Below, piece after piece: positions 11,387 to 23,770 of a stretch of DNA of 64,000 bases. Each line of letters opens with the position of its first letter. The stretch's first letter is position 1. Position numbers and translations under genes: made by a program. Source of the DNA: Apiotrichum sp. Y4204. Its lineage: Eukaryota > Basidiomycota > Tremellomycetes > Trichosporonales > Trichosporonaceae. The stretch spans positions 1 to 64,000 of the forward strand of contig JAMYHL010000045.1 in assembly GCA_025531455.1 (NCBI GenBank), read 5' to 3'. Below the pieces are notes generated by a model. That model was not told the DNA's origin and made no database searches. It worked only from the letters and a program-made list of their open reading frames with translations.

Positions 11387-12945
11387 CTTTTGTTTTGCGG
11401 TTAGAAGAGAGGGTGGAGATTAGAGGTTAGAGAACAGAATCAGAGATGCCTGACATGTCAATGTCCATGGTCGCAAGATCGCAAACATTTTTTGGCATTG
11501 CCCAGTCCGCCCAGTTGGGTGGCAAACAGAGGTACCACACAAAATTCCAAAAATGACGTGTATATTCTGGCCGAGCGAAAATCCCCCGAAAATGGGGCCC
11601 AGTGACAACGGATAGAGTTGCGCGCCTGATTTTTCTTGACTAATGAAAAGGCCCGAAACATTGAAAAGCAAAGAAAGAAAAACAACGCGCACTCAAAGTG
11701 CACGCCAAAGAGGGCCAAAGAAGGAGGCTGGATGCAATTCATGCCGTGTACATGAGCGTGGGAGGGGGGAGTCTCCGGTGTGTCCGACGGTGGGCGGGAC
11801 CTGAGAAGCGGGAGGCTGGCTGTGCGCGGGGCGGCGGGGGCGCGGCGCGACTGGCGGCGTAGTGTTTGGTGTTTTGGGCGGGCGTACGTGTGTTGTGTTG
11901 CGTGTCATGTATTCTGGTAATAATTCCGTTCTCTCGTACACTTTCTCGTCGTCAACATCACCATCAAACTCTCTCTTTCTGGCGTCGCGTACATACTACT
12001 GCTGTACATTCACATCAGGAACAAGCTCAAACCCTCTTCTTGCCATCACCATTGCCTCATCCCAGTACCCGATATCCCGCCGCACCCCGCCTGCTCAAAA
12101 GTTCCCTCCCGTGCTTACGGCGCCGCTCCACCGATCCGGATCTCTCGATCTCAATCGAGACCCGTGTTGACATCTCGACCCGGCGTATCAAGAAGCGCGG
12201 TTCCAGCCAACAACCAGCAACGGCACAACAGCGGCAGCAGCAAGTACAGTACTCGCATAGGTCAACACGTGTGACTCCTGCAATCCGCCCGTCCTTTGCG
12301 GATAATCCGCACACACACACACACCCCTACACACACACACACCGACGCGTTCTGCTCTGGCCCTTTGGCCCAAACATTGCAGTCATCATCATCATCCATC
12401 AACGACATTTTGGTGACAAACAATCATCATCCTGTCACACTTGTCACACCGCGTCGCTCTTGCAACAGAACACAATAAAAGTCAATACACAAGACTGCTC
12501 GCAATAACTCTCTCTTCACACTCTTCCATTCCATATCTCCCACAGCGCTCGCGACCATTGCATACGCGCTCATCGCGAGACGAGCTAGGCGCAACGCCGC
12601 CAGCCCCTCCAACAGGACCCCCGTCCTGAATTACCCTTTCCGCCCTCTCCGTCTCCGTCCCTCTTTCATTGTTTGGTGCTTTTGTTGGTTGCCGTAAAAC
12701 ATCCACTCTTGGTCGACGTCAACAAACACTACTTACTCTCTATCTCTCTCTCTCTCAACATACACACCCAACTCTGCTCTATTACCAGCACACCCACGCA
12801 CACTCACCGCCCCCAGCATTGCACGCCTCGTTGCAAGCATCCACCTAATCAACATTCCGCTTCTCCATCCTCCCACTTCATTCGTATCGCATAGCATAAC
12901 GCCTCACGATACCACATCCAATATCCGCACCCGCACTCGTCAACC
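11387..12945. other. divergent promoter and long leader of kinase gene
   Basis: This 1.56-kb gap separates RRP3 (-) from the NIMA-type kinase (+). From about 11900 to 12940 the + strand is CT- and CA-rich, suggesting a long 5' leader of the kinase. A 213-codon frame on the + strand at 11866-12507 has no recognisable domain. It would be an upstream ORF if transcription starts before it. A (CA)n run lies at 12310-12345. Confidence 0.55.
12310..12345. repeat. (CA)n microsatellite
   Basis: Two CA runs separated by CCCCTA lie in the presumed leader of the kinase gene. Confidence 0.8.
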
Positions 12946-15722
12946 ATGGCCGCGACCCGGAGGACCGGCGCGAGCATGAGCTCCTTCACCCGGTCAGCGG
13001 GGTACGCGGATGGCTCAGAGATGGACAAGTACCGTCTTATAGAAAACATCGGCAAGGGCAGCTTCGGCGTCATCTCTAGAATCCAGCGCGTCGAGGACGG
13101 CAAGGTGCGTAGCAAGTGTCATCTGGGGCTGACAGCTGCAGGAGTTTGCCCTCAAGCAACTTGACTATGGGAGAATGACCGACCACGACCGCAAGCAGAT
13201 TGCCGCTGAAGTGTGAGTGGCCCGGCTTCCACCCCGCAACTCGCTCACACCCAGTGCTATTCTCGAGTCGCTCAAGCACCGCAACATTGTGCAGCTCGTT
13301 CAGAAGATTGCGGACCACCGCAACGAGCGCATCTACATTGTCATGGAGGTACGTCAGCCACACTCAATGTTTGGTGTCGAGCGCTAGTGGCGCAAACCTT
13401 AGTCAACTGAACCCATCAACATCCACTGACACCCATCCAGTACTGCCAGTCTGGCGACTTGGGATCCCTCATTCGCAGAGCGCAGCGCAACAACCAGACT
13501 CTTCACGAGGACCGCATCTGGAATATCTTTCTGCAGATCGTTATCGCCCTCGACCATTGCCACTGGCCTGCCGACCGCCGCAAGGGCGGGAGTCGGCTCA
13601 GCAATGGCGCATCACCCGAGGGCAGCGTACACACCCAGGTACTCCATCGTGACCTCAAGCCCGAAAATGTGTTTCTCTCGGGCGATTTTGTCAAGCTCGG
13701 CGACTTTGGGTTAAGCAAAGATATGGGTGGCTGTGCCTTCACGAGCACCTATGTGGGGGTGAGTTGAGGCATCAGCTGGATTGCTTCCTCTCCAGCTGTG
13801 ATCAAATTGCCGTCCACTCGTGCTCACCATCGCAGACTCCTCTCTACATGCCACCAGAGATCCTCGCTGAGAACCGCTACGACACCAAGTCGGACATCTG
13901 GAGTCTGGGGTGCCTGGTGTATGAAATGTGTGCCCTCACGTAAGTCGCGCTGCATTCACTGTAATCTAGGGCTGGCATCTGACCTTTAGCTCGCCCTTCG
14001 CAACGGCACAGACACAGGAGCAGCTCATCGCCATGGTGCGCTCAGGCAAGCTGCCGCCATTGCCGGCGCGCATCTCGCCGGCCCTGAGGGCGGCCATCAA
14101 GTCGATGCTAAGCTTGAATGTGGGTCATGGTGATGACAAGCACTGACGGAAGCCTGTACGCCGGCCGTCGACGAAGGACCTGCTGGCGATGGACGAGATG
14201 AAGTACCACCACCGGCAATTTAAGCTTCAAAATCAGTGCGTTTTTCTGTGCCTCAAAGCGCTGACGGGTCAGGCAAGCCTTGCTCGAGCGCCGCAAGGAA
14301 GAGTTATACCAACGCGAGGCCCAGGTGGCCGAGACGACCGCGGCGATGAAGCAGCTCAACGCAGAGCTGCTTGCCAAAGAGGCAAATCTCGTAACGCGCG
14401 AACAAGCTTTGCGGAAGCGCGAGCAAGAGCTCGGCGTGCGTGAGCAGGAGCTCGCTGAGCGGGAGACATGCGTTCGTAACAATCACCAGCGCTTAACACA
14501 AGGCATGGAGGTGCTGCGCCACGAGTGGGACAAGGTGCGCACCGAGCAGGACCGTCTAGAGCTGGCCACCGGGGCATCAGTGGCATCAACCGCATCAGCG
14601 GTCACTTCTATCACAACAGCTACATCCGCAACATCGATTTCTGCGCCTGCGTCGGACCGGGCGTCTTCCGACGACGAGGTGGAGACTGCAAAAGTCGAAA
14701 CGCACACAGAACCCCCATCGGGTCTCCGGACACCGTACGAGGAGCGCAAGCAGCTTCCCGTCTCATCGCGGTTCTCCCGCCATCCATCCTATGAAGACAC
14801 ACCATCCAAGATCCCCTTTCCTTCGGCGTTTGCGTCTCCGGCGCCGCTCGATGCGCGCCTGACGAACAAGATCTCGGGTGTGCCCTCGCGCCGCCCGTCG
14901 ACGGGCAGCAGCCTTCCGCGCCGCTTGGCCTCCAAGTCTCTCACGAACCTCGTGGCACGGGCCCGCACCGATGCCGAGGAGTACCTCATGCCGCTGCACT
15001 CCACGCCGGCGAAGAACCAGCGCGGCGTTCCGGGAACGCCAGGGCGCCATGTGCCTGGCCGCACTTCGATCGGGTCTCCAGGCGAGCTCGACCGCGTGTT
15101 TACTGAAGATGTCACAATGGTGACTGCCTCGTTTGTGGGCTCCCCCGCTCCGTCGGTGGTGACGCCGTTCCACGCGCGCCCGCGCAAGTCGTCCTCGGAG
15201 GACGCGTTCGAGGTTGGCTCCCTTCCTCCAACTCTCATCCCTGCCCCTCGGTTCGTGTACCGCCCCGAATCGACACCTGCCAAATGGTCGTCCGAGGACC
15301 CCGACTGCCCGTCGCCCTTCCTGCGCCGTGGCATCCCCGCCCCGCCGGCCCTCTCCATGCCGAACGGCCAAGGCACCTTCTCGGGCGGTAACGGCCCGCG
15401 TTCGGCCGTCGAGCGCGAGCGCCCCCCTCTCTCAGCCATCAACCCGCAGCCGGCCAGCACCAGCGCCCTCGACCCGTCGGCAAAGGTGCCAACTCGCAAG
15501 GTGCGCAGCAAGAGCGGCACGCTGCACCGCGATGTTCTTCGTCACAACGCCGCGCGGTCCGACGGTAGCGGGACGGTTGGAACAACAACAACAACTACAA
15601 CAACTGGAAGCAGCGACTTTATGCCTGCCGGTACAGGCACCGGTCTGGGGCCAGCGTTTGGCAGCGCGCAATGCGCCGTGCGCTCGCGGAATCCCGTTGG
15701 ACGGGACCCGGCGCGCTGCTAG
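12946..15722 (+). CDS. KIN3: NIMA-family serine/threonine kinase
   Basis: This is a Nek/NIMA-type kinase; relatives act in mitotic entry and spindle-pole function (NimA, Fin1, Kin3). The catalytic domain is N-terminal: glycine loop [11 protein letters not shown], lysine in FALKQL, catalytic loop HRDLKPEN, metal-binding DFGLSK and activation segment end [10 protein letters not shown]. An insert of about 25 residues (WPADRRKGG...) lies before the catalytic loop. A strongly charged heptad coiled coil follows (about 14270-14500; repeated REQ/KREQEL units), as in NIMA proteins. The C-terminal half is disordered, Ser/Pro-rich, with a poly-Thr run near 15585-15605. About seven introns are needed; the product is about 800 residues. 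The start [10 protein letters not shown] is in good context (accATGG). Among fungal NIMA names, KIN3 is the best guess by architecture. Confidence 0.88.
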
Positions 15723-18044
15723 CCCCAGCGTATAGAAACGATGGAAGGACTCTCTGACTCTGTAGGGCTTGGGTATGGACAGACAGCATAGCATTAAAAT
15801 CGGCCACAAGGGCCCGTATGCAGTAACAGTATTGATATGGGTGTCGGGCAGTGGTGAGAGTATCCAACGTCGTGTCACTTACCGGCTCGAAGAGGGAGAG
15901 GAAGGGCAAGAAGACGGAGGAGAAGAGAAGGGCGGCGGCCGAAAGTTCAAGAAGCAAGACAGTAAATAACAAGCACAGATTCGCTCGTCGCGTCACGACC
16001 ACTGGGTTCTGATCAAGTCTCACCTCCTTCTGAAGACGACTGGCTTTCATGACCATGTCGGCTGGCGAAAAGTTAACACAGGATGTCTCCTGTGTCTTCG
16101 CGACGGGAGGACTACGAAGATCCTAACAACTCGCTATAGCATGTAGCTCGTTAAACGACGCATACGCACCTGCTGAATGTTCGTGATCATCGTCACCCGA
16201 GATCCCGAGATATCGTCGAGGTATTCGGAAGACGCCAAGAGATCGCGGCCGGATGTACTGAAGCGAGGCCAACTCTGCGTTCATGCGCCATGCGCCATGC
16301 TGTTCCACTTGCTGTTCCACACAAACGCCACGCTGTTCTCTCAGTACACAAGGATCTGTAGGACGATAAAAGGAAAGGGATTTGTATTGTGTCTTGCTCA
16401 TCTCGGGTGGAGGCGCAGGAATCGGTAAATAAAATGGAAAATAAGGGTCTCACACTAAGGTGGGTGTAGTAGCTCCGAGGTGATCGAGCAGAACGTCGAG
16501 CACACGGAGAGAGAGAGGGATGTAGCCATGTAGGATATAGAGCACCGTCTTCCCGATGTGGGTTGGAGGTTGGAGACCGATAGACGCCAGAGGACGTCAG
16601 CCAAATCATGCCAAGGCGGATCAGTCCGAAAGAGGATGACGCCCCCTGCCCCACCACTGCCCCACCACACATCTCGTTGCTCCGACTCTGATAAACTGCG
16701 CGACTCTGAACTGCGCGGACTGCCCTTCTGGGTACGCGACGCGGGTCTCTAGTCGTGGCGTGGCGTGGTCGTCCGAGCGCCATCCATGGACATTCTGTAT
16801 CGCAACATCTAAACGAGCTCAGAGTCTAGACTTGACTTGACGTCCGACCTCGAGCTCCAGACCTCCCTGCTAATTGCTGCAAACTTGCAGCTTGCAAGCT
16901 TGCAGGTCTGGTTCCGATCCCCAACCCCCACGCCGCCTCCGCGTTTTTCCGCTGTTCCTTGCAGGGCGTTGCAGGGCTGTGCCTCCCCGTGGGGCCGGCA
17001 GTTGATGGAGTGATAGAGTACATTTTGTCTGCCCTCGTGACCCTCTGGCCTCTCTGGCCCCTCTGCCTCTCGGCCAGGTCATGTCCAGGATTGGTGATGC
17101 CGCACCCTCCATCCTGAGGCAACAAGCTGTCTGTTCTGCTCTTGGGCCATGAATGTCTACGATCCCGCAATCAGCCAAAATATCCAAACCTTGTATAAAC
17201 CTTGCGCGACACCGGGGACAGACCGGCCCGTGCTCCGGCGGCATGGCTGCGGCACAAGACGGCAGCGTGGCAGCTCGTGTGCCGTCTGGGTGCGTTTCTC
17301 ATTACGTTCACATAATTTCCTGCGATCCTGGGGGCTGAAAATCCCCTCAAGCCTCAAGAGTCTGGGTTCCGAGATCCTCCACTGTTGTTCCGAGATCCTG
17401 CGATATTGCGATCCAGCAGCTTCAAACCCACCCGGTTCCAGAGTAACCGACTGCGGGGCAGCGGGTCGATACGCAATGTGCCGGAGGAACTTCGAGAGAA
17501 TCTGTAATCTTAAAATCAAAGTGTGGGGCCAGATCGGAAGGGCCGGCGGCAGCGCGCAGGGCTAGGGCTGCCCTGTTGTCGCCGAGGGTTTGTGTGCCCC
17601 AAAGCGTGTGCGATAATGTCCCTCTTCTGGTCTGTCGCTTTCCTGTACCGTGGACCAGGCACTTTTTTGCGGGTTCCGTGGCAGCTATGCCGTTGAGATA
17701 CCTTCTGAAGCTCTGAGTCTGAAGCTCTGAATCTGAAGCTCTGAAGCTCTGAAGCTCTGAAGGGCCAAGGTTCCGAGTGGCAGCACTGGCGGGATCACCT
17801 CCACTGTTGCTCGTCGATGTGACTGCCTACCAGCTTCATCGCCCTCTCAGCATCGCCGTCAATATCAGTGTGTCTCTAGACGTCTCGTCGTTGTCAATAA
17901 CCTTCTTCTCAATCTCGTGACCGCTCCTCTAGTATCCGCTCCTCACTCCGTTCAGTTCCCTCGACTTCTTATCGTTCTCGATACCCCCTCCCCCTCCCTC
18001 CCGGCTATCTATCTCAGGGCACGCCACCAGCACAGACCGCAGCC
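15723..18044. other. 2.3-kb intergenic region, no gene recognised
   Basis: Short open frames on both strands lack domains or convincing splice sites. Small direct repeats are present: gcttgca-type words at 16875-16903, tccgagatcct twice near 17368-17402, and an 8-bp tandem array at 17704-17762. The last ~180 bases before 18045 are CT-rich and look like the leader of the next gene. Confidence 0.55.
17704..17762. repeat. ctgaagct tandem array
   Basis: The 8-bp word ctgaagct occurs five times within 59 bases. The first copies are spaced by ctgagt and ctgaat and the last three are contiguous. Confidence 0.8.
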
Positions 18045-20195
18045 ATGTCTCTCAAACGCAAGACTACCCCCGCCGAGGACATGGTGAGCCCCGCATCCAA
18101 CACCATTGCAGTACTAATGCGCAGGACGACGTTCCCGCCCTTACGCCAAGCACGAGCGCCAGCCGCCCAAGCTCGACCGCGAGCTCGTCCCGCCCCGCAA
18201 GCTCCAACGGCGACGTGAGCGAGCCTGTCGCGCCTGTCCCGTCCGCCGCCGTCGCAGCCGTAGCGGCAAAGCGCCGCGCGAGTGCGAGTGCCGCGATCCC
18301 GAGTAATGCAGTCCACAAACCGCCCCGCCGGCGCTCTATCGCACCCGCCCCGCCAGCCCAGCCTGCACCCCCGCCCCGCCCCACCATCCAGCCCGCCCAG
18401 AAGGCTCCCAAACCCCCCGCCGCAGGCCCAAGTCACGCCCCAGCCAAAACCCAGCCAAAGGCGGCACAGTCGCTGATCGTGCCCGAAATTCTGCACGCGC
18501 GCCTGCAGCACGCAGCGTTCCCGCACGCCATCAGCCTCGTGCCCGCGCCGCCGCCGCCCGCTCCAGCAGCGAACGGCATGTCTGGCCAGCTGCCTAACGG
18601 CGGGCGGACCGGTGCGACGGGCAGCACGGGGGCGAATACGGGGACGAGTGGCACTTCGAACACCAATGCGAATGCGAACGGCGGGGCGAACGGAAACGCC
18701 AACTCTGCCCCGCTCGTCATCGGACAGGTACTGCACCAGGGCCGGCAAGGTGTTATTTCCTCGTCGCTATCTTCGCGCAACTCTCTGCCGCTGAACCGCG
18801 CAGCTGTCCTGGCCGCGGCTGAGCGCAGCGGCGTAAAGGCACTGCACGGCCTGCCGAGCGTGAACGCTTTGTGGCATATTGCGTCGTTTGTGTGGGAGGG
18901 CGCGCTCCCCGTCCACGCGATTATGGACGGCTACTCGCGCCGTTTGCTTGCGCTCCGCGCCGGCGAGAGCAATAATCCCAAGGTCGTCGCCACCCTTTTC
19001 CGCGACACCGTCAAGGCCATCGGGTGCTACCCTGCGCGTGTGCGGGCCGGGGAGAACGAGGCGGTGGCATATGTCAAGGAGCGCATGCGGGGACTGAGGG
19101 GCAAGCAGCGAGGTGAGTGACATGTCTGGGGGATGGCCTGGAGCGATATTGGAACTCTGGGTCGAGGACCAAGCACAGTTCTTTCTGCACTCTCTACGTG
19201 ACGCTGATGCCAGGCTCGTTCATCCACGGTCCGCCCGAGTCGAACGAGCACCTCTTCCCGATCTGGGAGCTTGTTCGCGCATCGCAGCCGATCGCAGCGC
19301 TGGCCGGAGCGTTGCGGAAACACACCGCCGACGGCCTGCTCGACAAGCACGACGCGCTCGACCGCCTCGCTGTGCAGGTTGCCTATCTCCCACCGCTGAA
19401 TGCTGCACTCGACCTAGTGCGCAAGGAGTGGAATAAGAATGCGGTTGAGGGGTGCGGGATGACACGCGACGCGGTGTGGGCCCTGAGTGAGTTTGGCTGG
19501 GGGTGCGGGCAAAGTACGGCGGATCAACATTGAACAGCGTTGGCCCCCTAATTCCTTATCCGCTATCGCGTATCTCGTTACTAACACTCTCAGATATTCA
19601 GGAATGGGCAAAGCGTGGACGCTATCCCGGCAGTGAGCCCGAGTCCGTCGACCTCCCCCGCGAGGCACTTGCACAGCACAGTGCGGAGGAGTTTGTCAAC
19701 TACGGCGCGACCGGTGGCCCGTATATCCCCTGTTCGGTAAACGCCCTCCTCCTGACGAATGGAGTCAACAAGGCCGGTTCGACAGATGGACTGGATCTGG
19801 ATCTTCTCGAGGTGCTCGAGGCGAATGTAAATGCGTCCCAGCCACCGAGTATACCGAGCGTTCTGAGCTTCCACACCGCACCGAGCGTGCAGAGCGCCCC
19901 GAGTAGCCACAGTGCACCAAGTACGCAGAGTGCGCCAAGCATCCAGAGCGCGCCGAGTGTGGTTGACTCGCCGTCCGTGAGGCCCCCGTCGCCTCCGCCG
20001 GCGCCATTCGCGCACGCGCCTCTCGACGACATTGCCGCCATCGACCCGTGTCTCCGCCTGTGGCTCGAGGACTTTCCCCTCCCAAAGTCAATGGGATACG
20101 CCGCTGTGCGCGTCGCGATGGGCGAGTATCTCGCCCGCGAGTTTGCGCACGTCGCGAGCCGTTTCCGTGCTGGCCGCGACCGTCTTGGACAATAA
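18045..20195 (+). CDS. domesticated integrase-like protein, catalytic residues lost
   Basis: A protein of about 635 residues with three introns (18084-18124, about 19114-19214, about 19492-19593; the last has a ttactaac branch point). Residues 1-~255 are disordered and Ala/Pro/Asn-rich. Residues ~260-435 follow, in order, the signatures of the rve/RNase H-like integrase core seen in uncharacterised fungal and animal 'integrase core' proteins: ALWHI, HAIMDGYSRR, SNNPKVV, a basic VR element, RGKQRGSFI and a closing NKNAV/DAVWAL helix region. The three acidic catalytic positions are changed: WHID reads WHIA, the VRxDxGxEN element is shortened to VRAGEN, and the Glu of the HNxRIExLW element is replaced (SNEHLFPIW). 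Hence probably non-enzymatic. After it come a SAPS-type repeat (~19855-19960) and a conserved-looking C-terminal helix region. Function unknown. The gene is intact and normally spliced, so it is not a decaying transposon. Confidence 0.75.
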
Positions 20196-21170
20196 CGGAT
20201 CGAGTGTACGATAGCTGCTGTACGGATATTGCAGGTCATGTAGAATAATGTGCCATGCAGTCGAGAAAAGACGCAATTTGTGCAACAAATCATCTGGAAC
20301 CAGTTAAGGTTCTGTCATGCACTGCGTCAGTTCCAGTCCACTCTCTCGTGTCCTCGAGGTCATCGGGCAACAACTGGGCACGGTATGAGTGTTCATGCGT
20401 TCACAGTCCAATCATGCAAAACACGCCTGTCGACATCGAGAAGCCACCCCTGGCTGGTATCAGGGCCTTTGCGATAAGAAGTGTCAACGGCTATTAGCAA
20501 AAGCAAGGGTTAGTAGCTATGAACGCGGTGACCGCCGCTGAAACCAATCGCCACGAGACGCCACAGCCGCCATCAGGAAGAGGAATAGGAATAGAAAACA
20601 GGTACTGTAGATGCGGAAGACGCCGTGGAATGAGTAGTTGTGGAGCGGATAAACCGTTGTTCGCGAGCGAAAGTACATTGTAGCAGAGGCGGAGGTTCGG
20701 CATACTCTGCACCGAGCGGGTATAGCGGAAGTACTGGACGCCCAACATCCGACTGCCCAGTTGCCCAGTTCCGCTCCTGATCGGTAACCCCCGGCAGTTC
20801 GGCAGTGAGCTCGGTGCATGTGGTCGCCGCCGTGGCGTGCGTGCAGCGGACATGACCGTCAGCCGCGAGCTATTTGGACTCCCTAACATCGGCTACATCG
20901 TCGTCTCTTGCCCATGCTGCCCACCAGCTACCAGCGCTCGTGACAGTACACAAATCCAAGTATCCCACAGAGACAAGTGTTGGTGTTGCCCAATCTCTCA
21001 ATCCCAAATCCCTCGGCGACGGATCGACAAGCGACGAACGGCGACGAACAGCGAATTGATAGCAAGCAAGAGATTTCCTTTCCACTCTTCCGTCCCCTTA
21101 TCCCGGTGATCCTCATTCCCCGCACTCCGTATCCTCGCCGTATCACGTCACGCAATCTACTCTTGACTCG
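20196..21170. other. intergenic region, nothing recognised
   Basis: About 1 kb between the integrase-like gene and the MFS gene, which run in the same direction. It contains the 3' flank of the first and the promoter of the second. No domain-bearing frame, RNA gene or notable repeat was found. Confidence 0.6.
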
Positions 21171-23281
21171 ATGCCATCCCGGACCGCGCAGCTCGTGCGC
21201 GAGGCGACGGAGCGCACGCCTCTCATCAAGCGCGAGGACACGGTCGACTTTGCGACCCATGTCCCCGAGGAGGCGCCGGTCGTCGAGCACGACAAGCATT
21301 ACAACCTTGCGGGGCTGTCAAGGAGTGACTTCTGGGTGCTGGTGAGTGGGATACGAGCTCGAGGGGGTGGAACGGGGTGGGCTGTGGGTGGGGCTGGGCC
21401 GAGTGCGTTGTTGCCGAGATGAGTGGTGGTGCAACTGCAGCACTGAGAGCGAGTGGGCAGTCACCAGTTGTTTGTTGCTGGAAGGCTCGGGCACACGACC
21501 GTGACGACACACTCTGCGATCTGCGACATTGCCGACATGCTGTATACTGACAGTGCAGTGCATCTCGATGTGGTCGTGCGCATTCCTGAGCGCCTTTGAC
21601 GGAACCATCGGTAAGTTATACTAGCCACGACCGTAGCTCACACACAGTCGCGACACTGCTCGGTCCCATTTCGTCGTCGTTCAACGCGTCCAACCTCGCC
21701 TCTTGGCTGGGTACTTCCTAGTGAGTTGGCCCACCCTGTCATTCTGACCTCCAGTCTGCTGTCGGTTTGCTGCTTCACCCCCATCTATGGCCGTCTGTGC
21801 GACATTATCGGCCGCCAGCCGTCGATGCTCATCGCGCTCTCGTTCTTCTCGATCGGCAATATTGGATGTGCGTTTGCGCCGACCATGGAGTTTCTCATCT
21901 TTGCGCGTGCCATCGCGGGCATTGGCGGCGGCGGCCTTACCTCGGTCGGCAGCACGATCATGAGCGACCTCGTGCCCATCACGCATCGTGGCATCTTCCA
22001 GGGCTACGGCAACATCCTTTTCGGACTCGGTTCTGGGTACGTGCTCTAAACATTTTCAGTGCTGACCCCAGTCTTGGTGCGCCGATTGGCGGCATCGTCA
22101 ACGACACGCTCAACTGGCGCTGGGCGTTTATCGGGCAGATTCCCCTGCTTCTTGGCGCCATGACCATGATCTGGTTCAAGGTGCGGTACACTATCGAGTC
22201 TCCGTCCTCGTCGGGCTCGAGCACCCCGGTCGCCGAGCAGACGGCGTGGCAGAAGCTTGGCCGCATCGACTGGTTGGGCTCCTTCCTCCTGGCAGCCGGT
22301 ATTGGCGGCATTCTTCTCGCCGTCTCCCTCGTGACCAGCAGCACTGGCGCCGTCGTCGAGGGCTTTAACGCCCAATCCTTCAAGCCCAAGCCGAGCCCGG
22401 GCCACGACCTCGACGCCTGGTCGTGGACCGACCCCATCATCCTCGCTCTCTTTGGCGGTGGCGCCCTTCTTCTCCTCATCTTCCTCTACGTCGAGATCTA
22501 CATTGCCTCGGAGCCCGTCCTCCCCGTCGAGCTCCTTACGCAGCGCACGCCCATCTTCGTTGCGATCAACAACCTCGCCATCTCGGTCCTCTCCTTTGGC
22601 TCGCTCTACACCGTCCCGCTGTACTACACCGCCGTGCGCCTCATGACCGCCTCAAACGCAGGCATGCACCTCATCCCCAACTCGTTCCTCGGCTCGATCG
22701 GCTCCCTCTCCACAGGCTTCATTGTCCGCGCAACAGGCAAGTACTACTGGCTGACCGCATTCTGCGGTTTCTGGTCCATCGTCGCCTCGGTCCTCCTCTC
22801 GACCTGGGACCTTAACACCTCCGAGTTCCTCATGTGGACGAGCTACGGCCCCATGGCATTCGCCATTGGCTCCGTCACGACACTTACGATCGTCGCGCTG
22901 ATCGCCGACATTGGCCGCGAGCACGTCGCGGTCGCCACGTCCCTGTCGTACATGTTCCGCACGACGGGCCAGGTCCTCGGCGCCTCCCTCTCCGGAGCAC
23001 TCACGCAGGCAGTCCTGCAGGCCGAGCTCTCCAAGCGCATCACCGGCCCGGGGGCAGCCGAGAAAATCGCCCACATCCGCCAGAGCTCAGACTCGATCAG
23101 ATACCTGCCCCCAGACCTGCAGCTCATCGCCACCTCGTCGTACCAGAAGGCGCTGCACGCCGTGTTTATCGGCGCGATCGTGTTCGCCGTCATTGGCGTG
23201 CTCTCCGGCCTCGGCATGCGCGAGGTCAGCATGAATGTCAGGGGGAAGCGCCCCGCAGTCGATGACGACGGAGAGGCGTGA
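21171..23281 (+). CDS. MFS transporter, DHA2 type (Fnx1/Vba-like)
   Basis: A polytopic membrane protein of about 590 residues, with about 14 predicted hydrophobic helices as in the DHA2 drug:H+ antiporter group. The cytoplasmic N-terminus (residues 1-55) is hydrophilic, with an acidic cluster around PEEAPVVEHD. Helix 1 begins at ISMWSCAFLSAFDGTI. Motif A after helix 2 reads GRLCDIIGRQ. A G-rich helix follows (RAIAGIGGGGLTSVGS), then motif C-like LGSGLGAPIGG after removal of an intron at about 22037-22071. Overall wording resembles fission yeast Fnx1 and yeast Vba proteins, which move basic amino acids into vacuoles; the substrate here is inferred only weakly. Intron 1 (about 21342-21558) is long for this genome. 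The gene converges on MSH1. Confidence 0.85.
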
Positions 23282-23770
23282 GGTAGGGCAATATCAGAAG
23301 AAGTCTGAAGAAAAACATCAATAGTAACCCAAAATCTCACCCTCATCTCCCATCCCCTTCTTCCATCTGAGCACCTGTAGTGTCCCTTATACCTGCTCAT
23401 CGCGTATCTCCCTATCGTATTAGCTTTCTTGTCTCCGGTTCGAGAATCGAGAATGCATCTGTTTCCGGCACTGGCTCAGTGTGGGCGTACGGGCGGGTGG
23501 GCGTCGTCGGTTCAGCGCTGCCGAGTCACGAGACGCGTTAGCGCGGAGCGCGGAGCGCGTGCTGTAGCCCACACGCCAAGCATCGGCGCGGCCGATGTCT
23601 GGTTTGTGAACAGCGTACGGGCACAAAGGCGCGGTACTGTACTGTACCCATATTGGTTCAGAAAGGCAGGGGTGCGTGCCCCTTTGATCAACACGAGCAA
23701 GTCGATGCAACCTACAAGCTCAGCTGACCCCCTCCAAAAATGAATGTAATGTAATGCAATGTAGACTCTA
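23282..23770. other. convergent intergenic region
   Basis: About 490 bp between the stop codons of the MFS gene (+) and MSH1 (-). It presumably carries both 3' UTRs and polyadenylation signals. No gene is seen. Confidence 0.6.

Noticed and set aside
16895..16935. tRNA T-arm-like sequence (ggttccgatcccc)
   Set aside because: The loop does not fit the TTCRA consensus and no matching acceptor or anticodon arms are found nearby.
18045..20195. Active transposon interpretation of the integrase-like gene
   Set aside because: Catalytic residues are missing, introns are regular, and no terminal repeats or target duplications flank it.
22423..22815. Alternative frames on both strands inside the MFS gene
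   Set aside because: The MFS frame is continuous with clear membrane helices; the others are GC-driven shadows.
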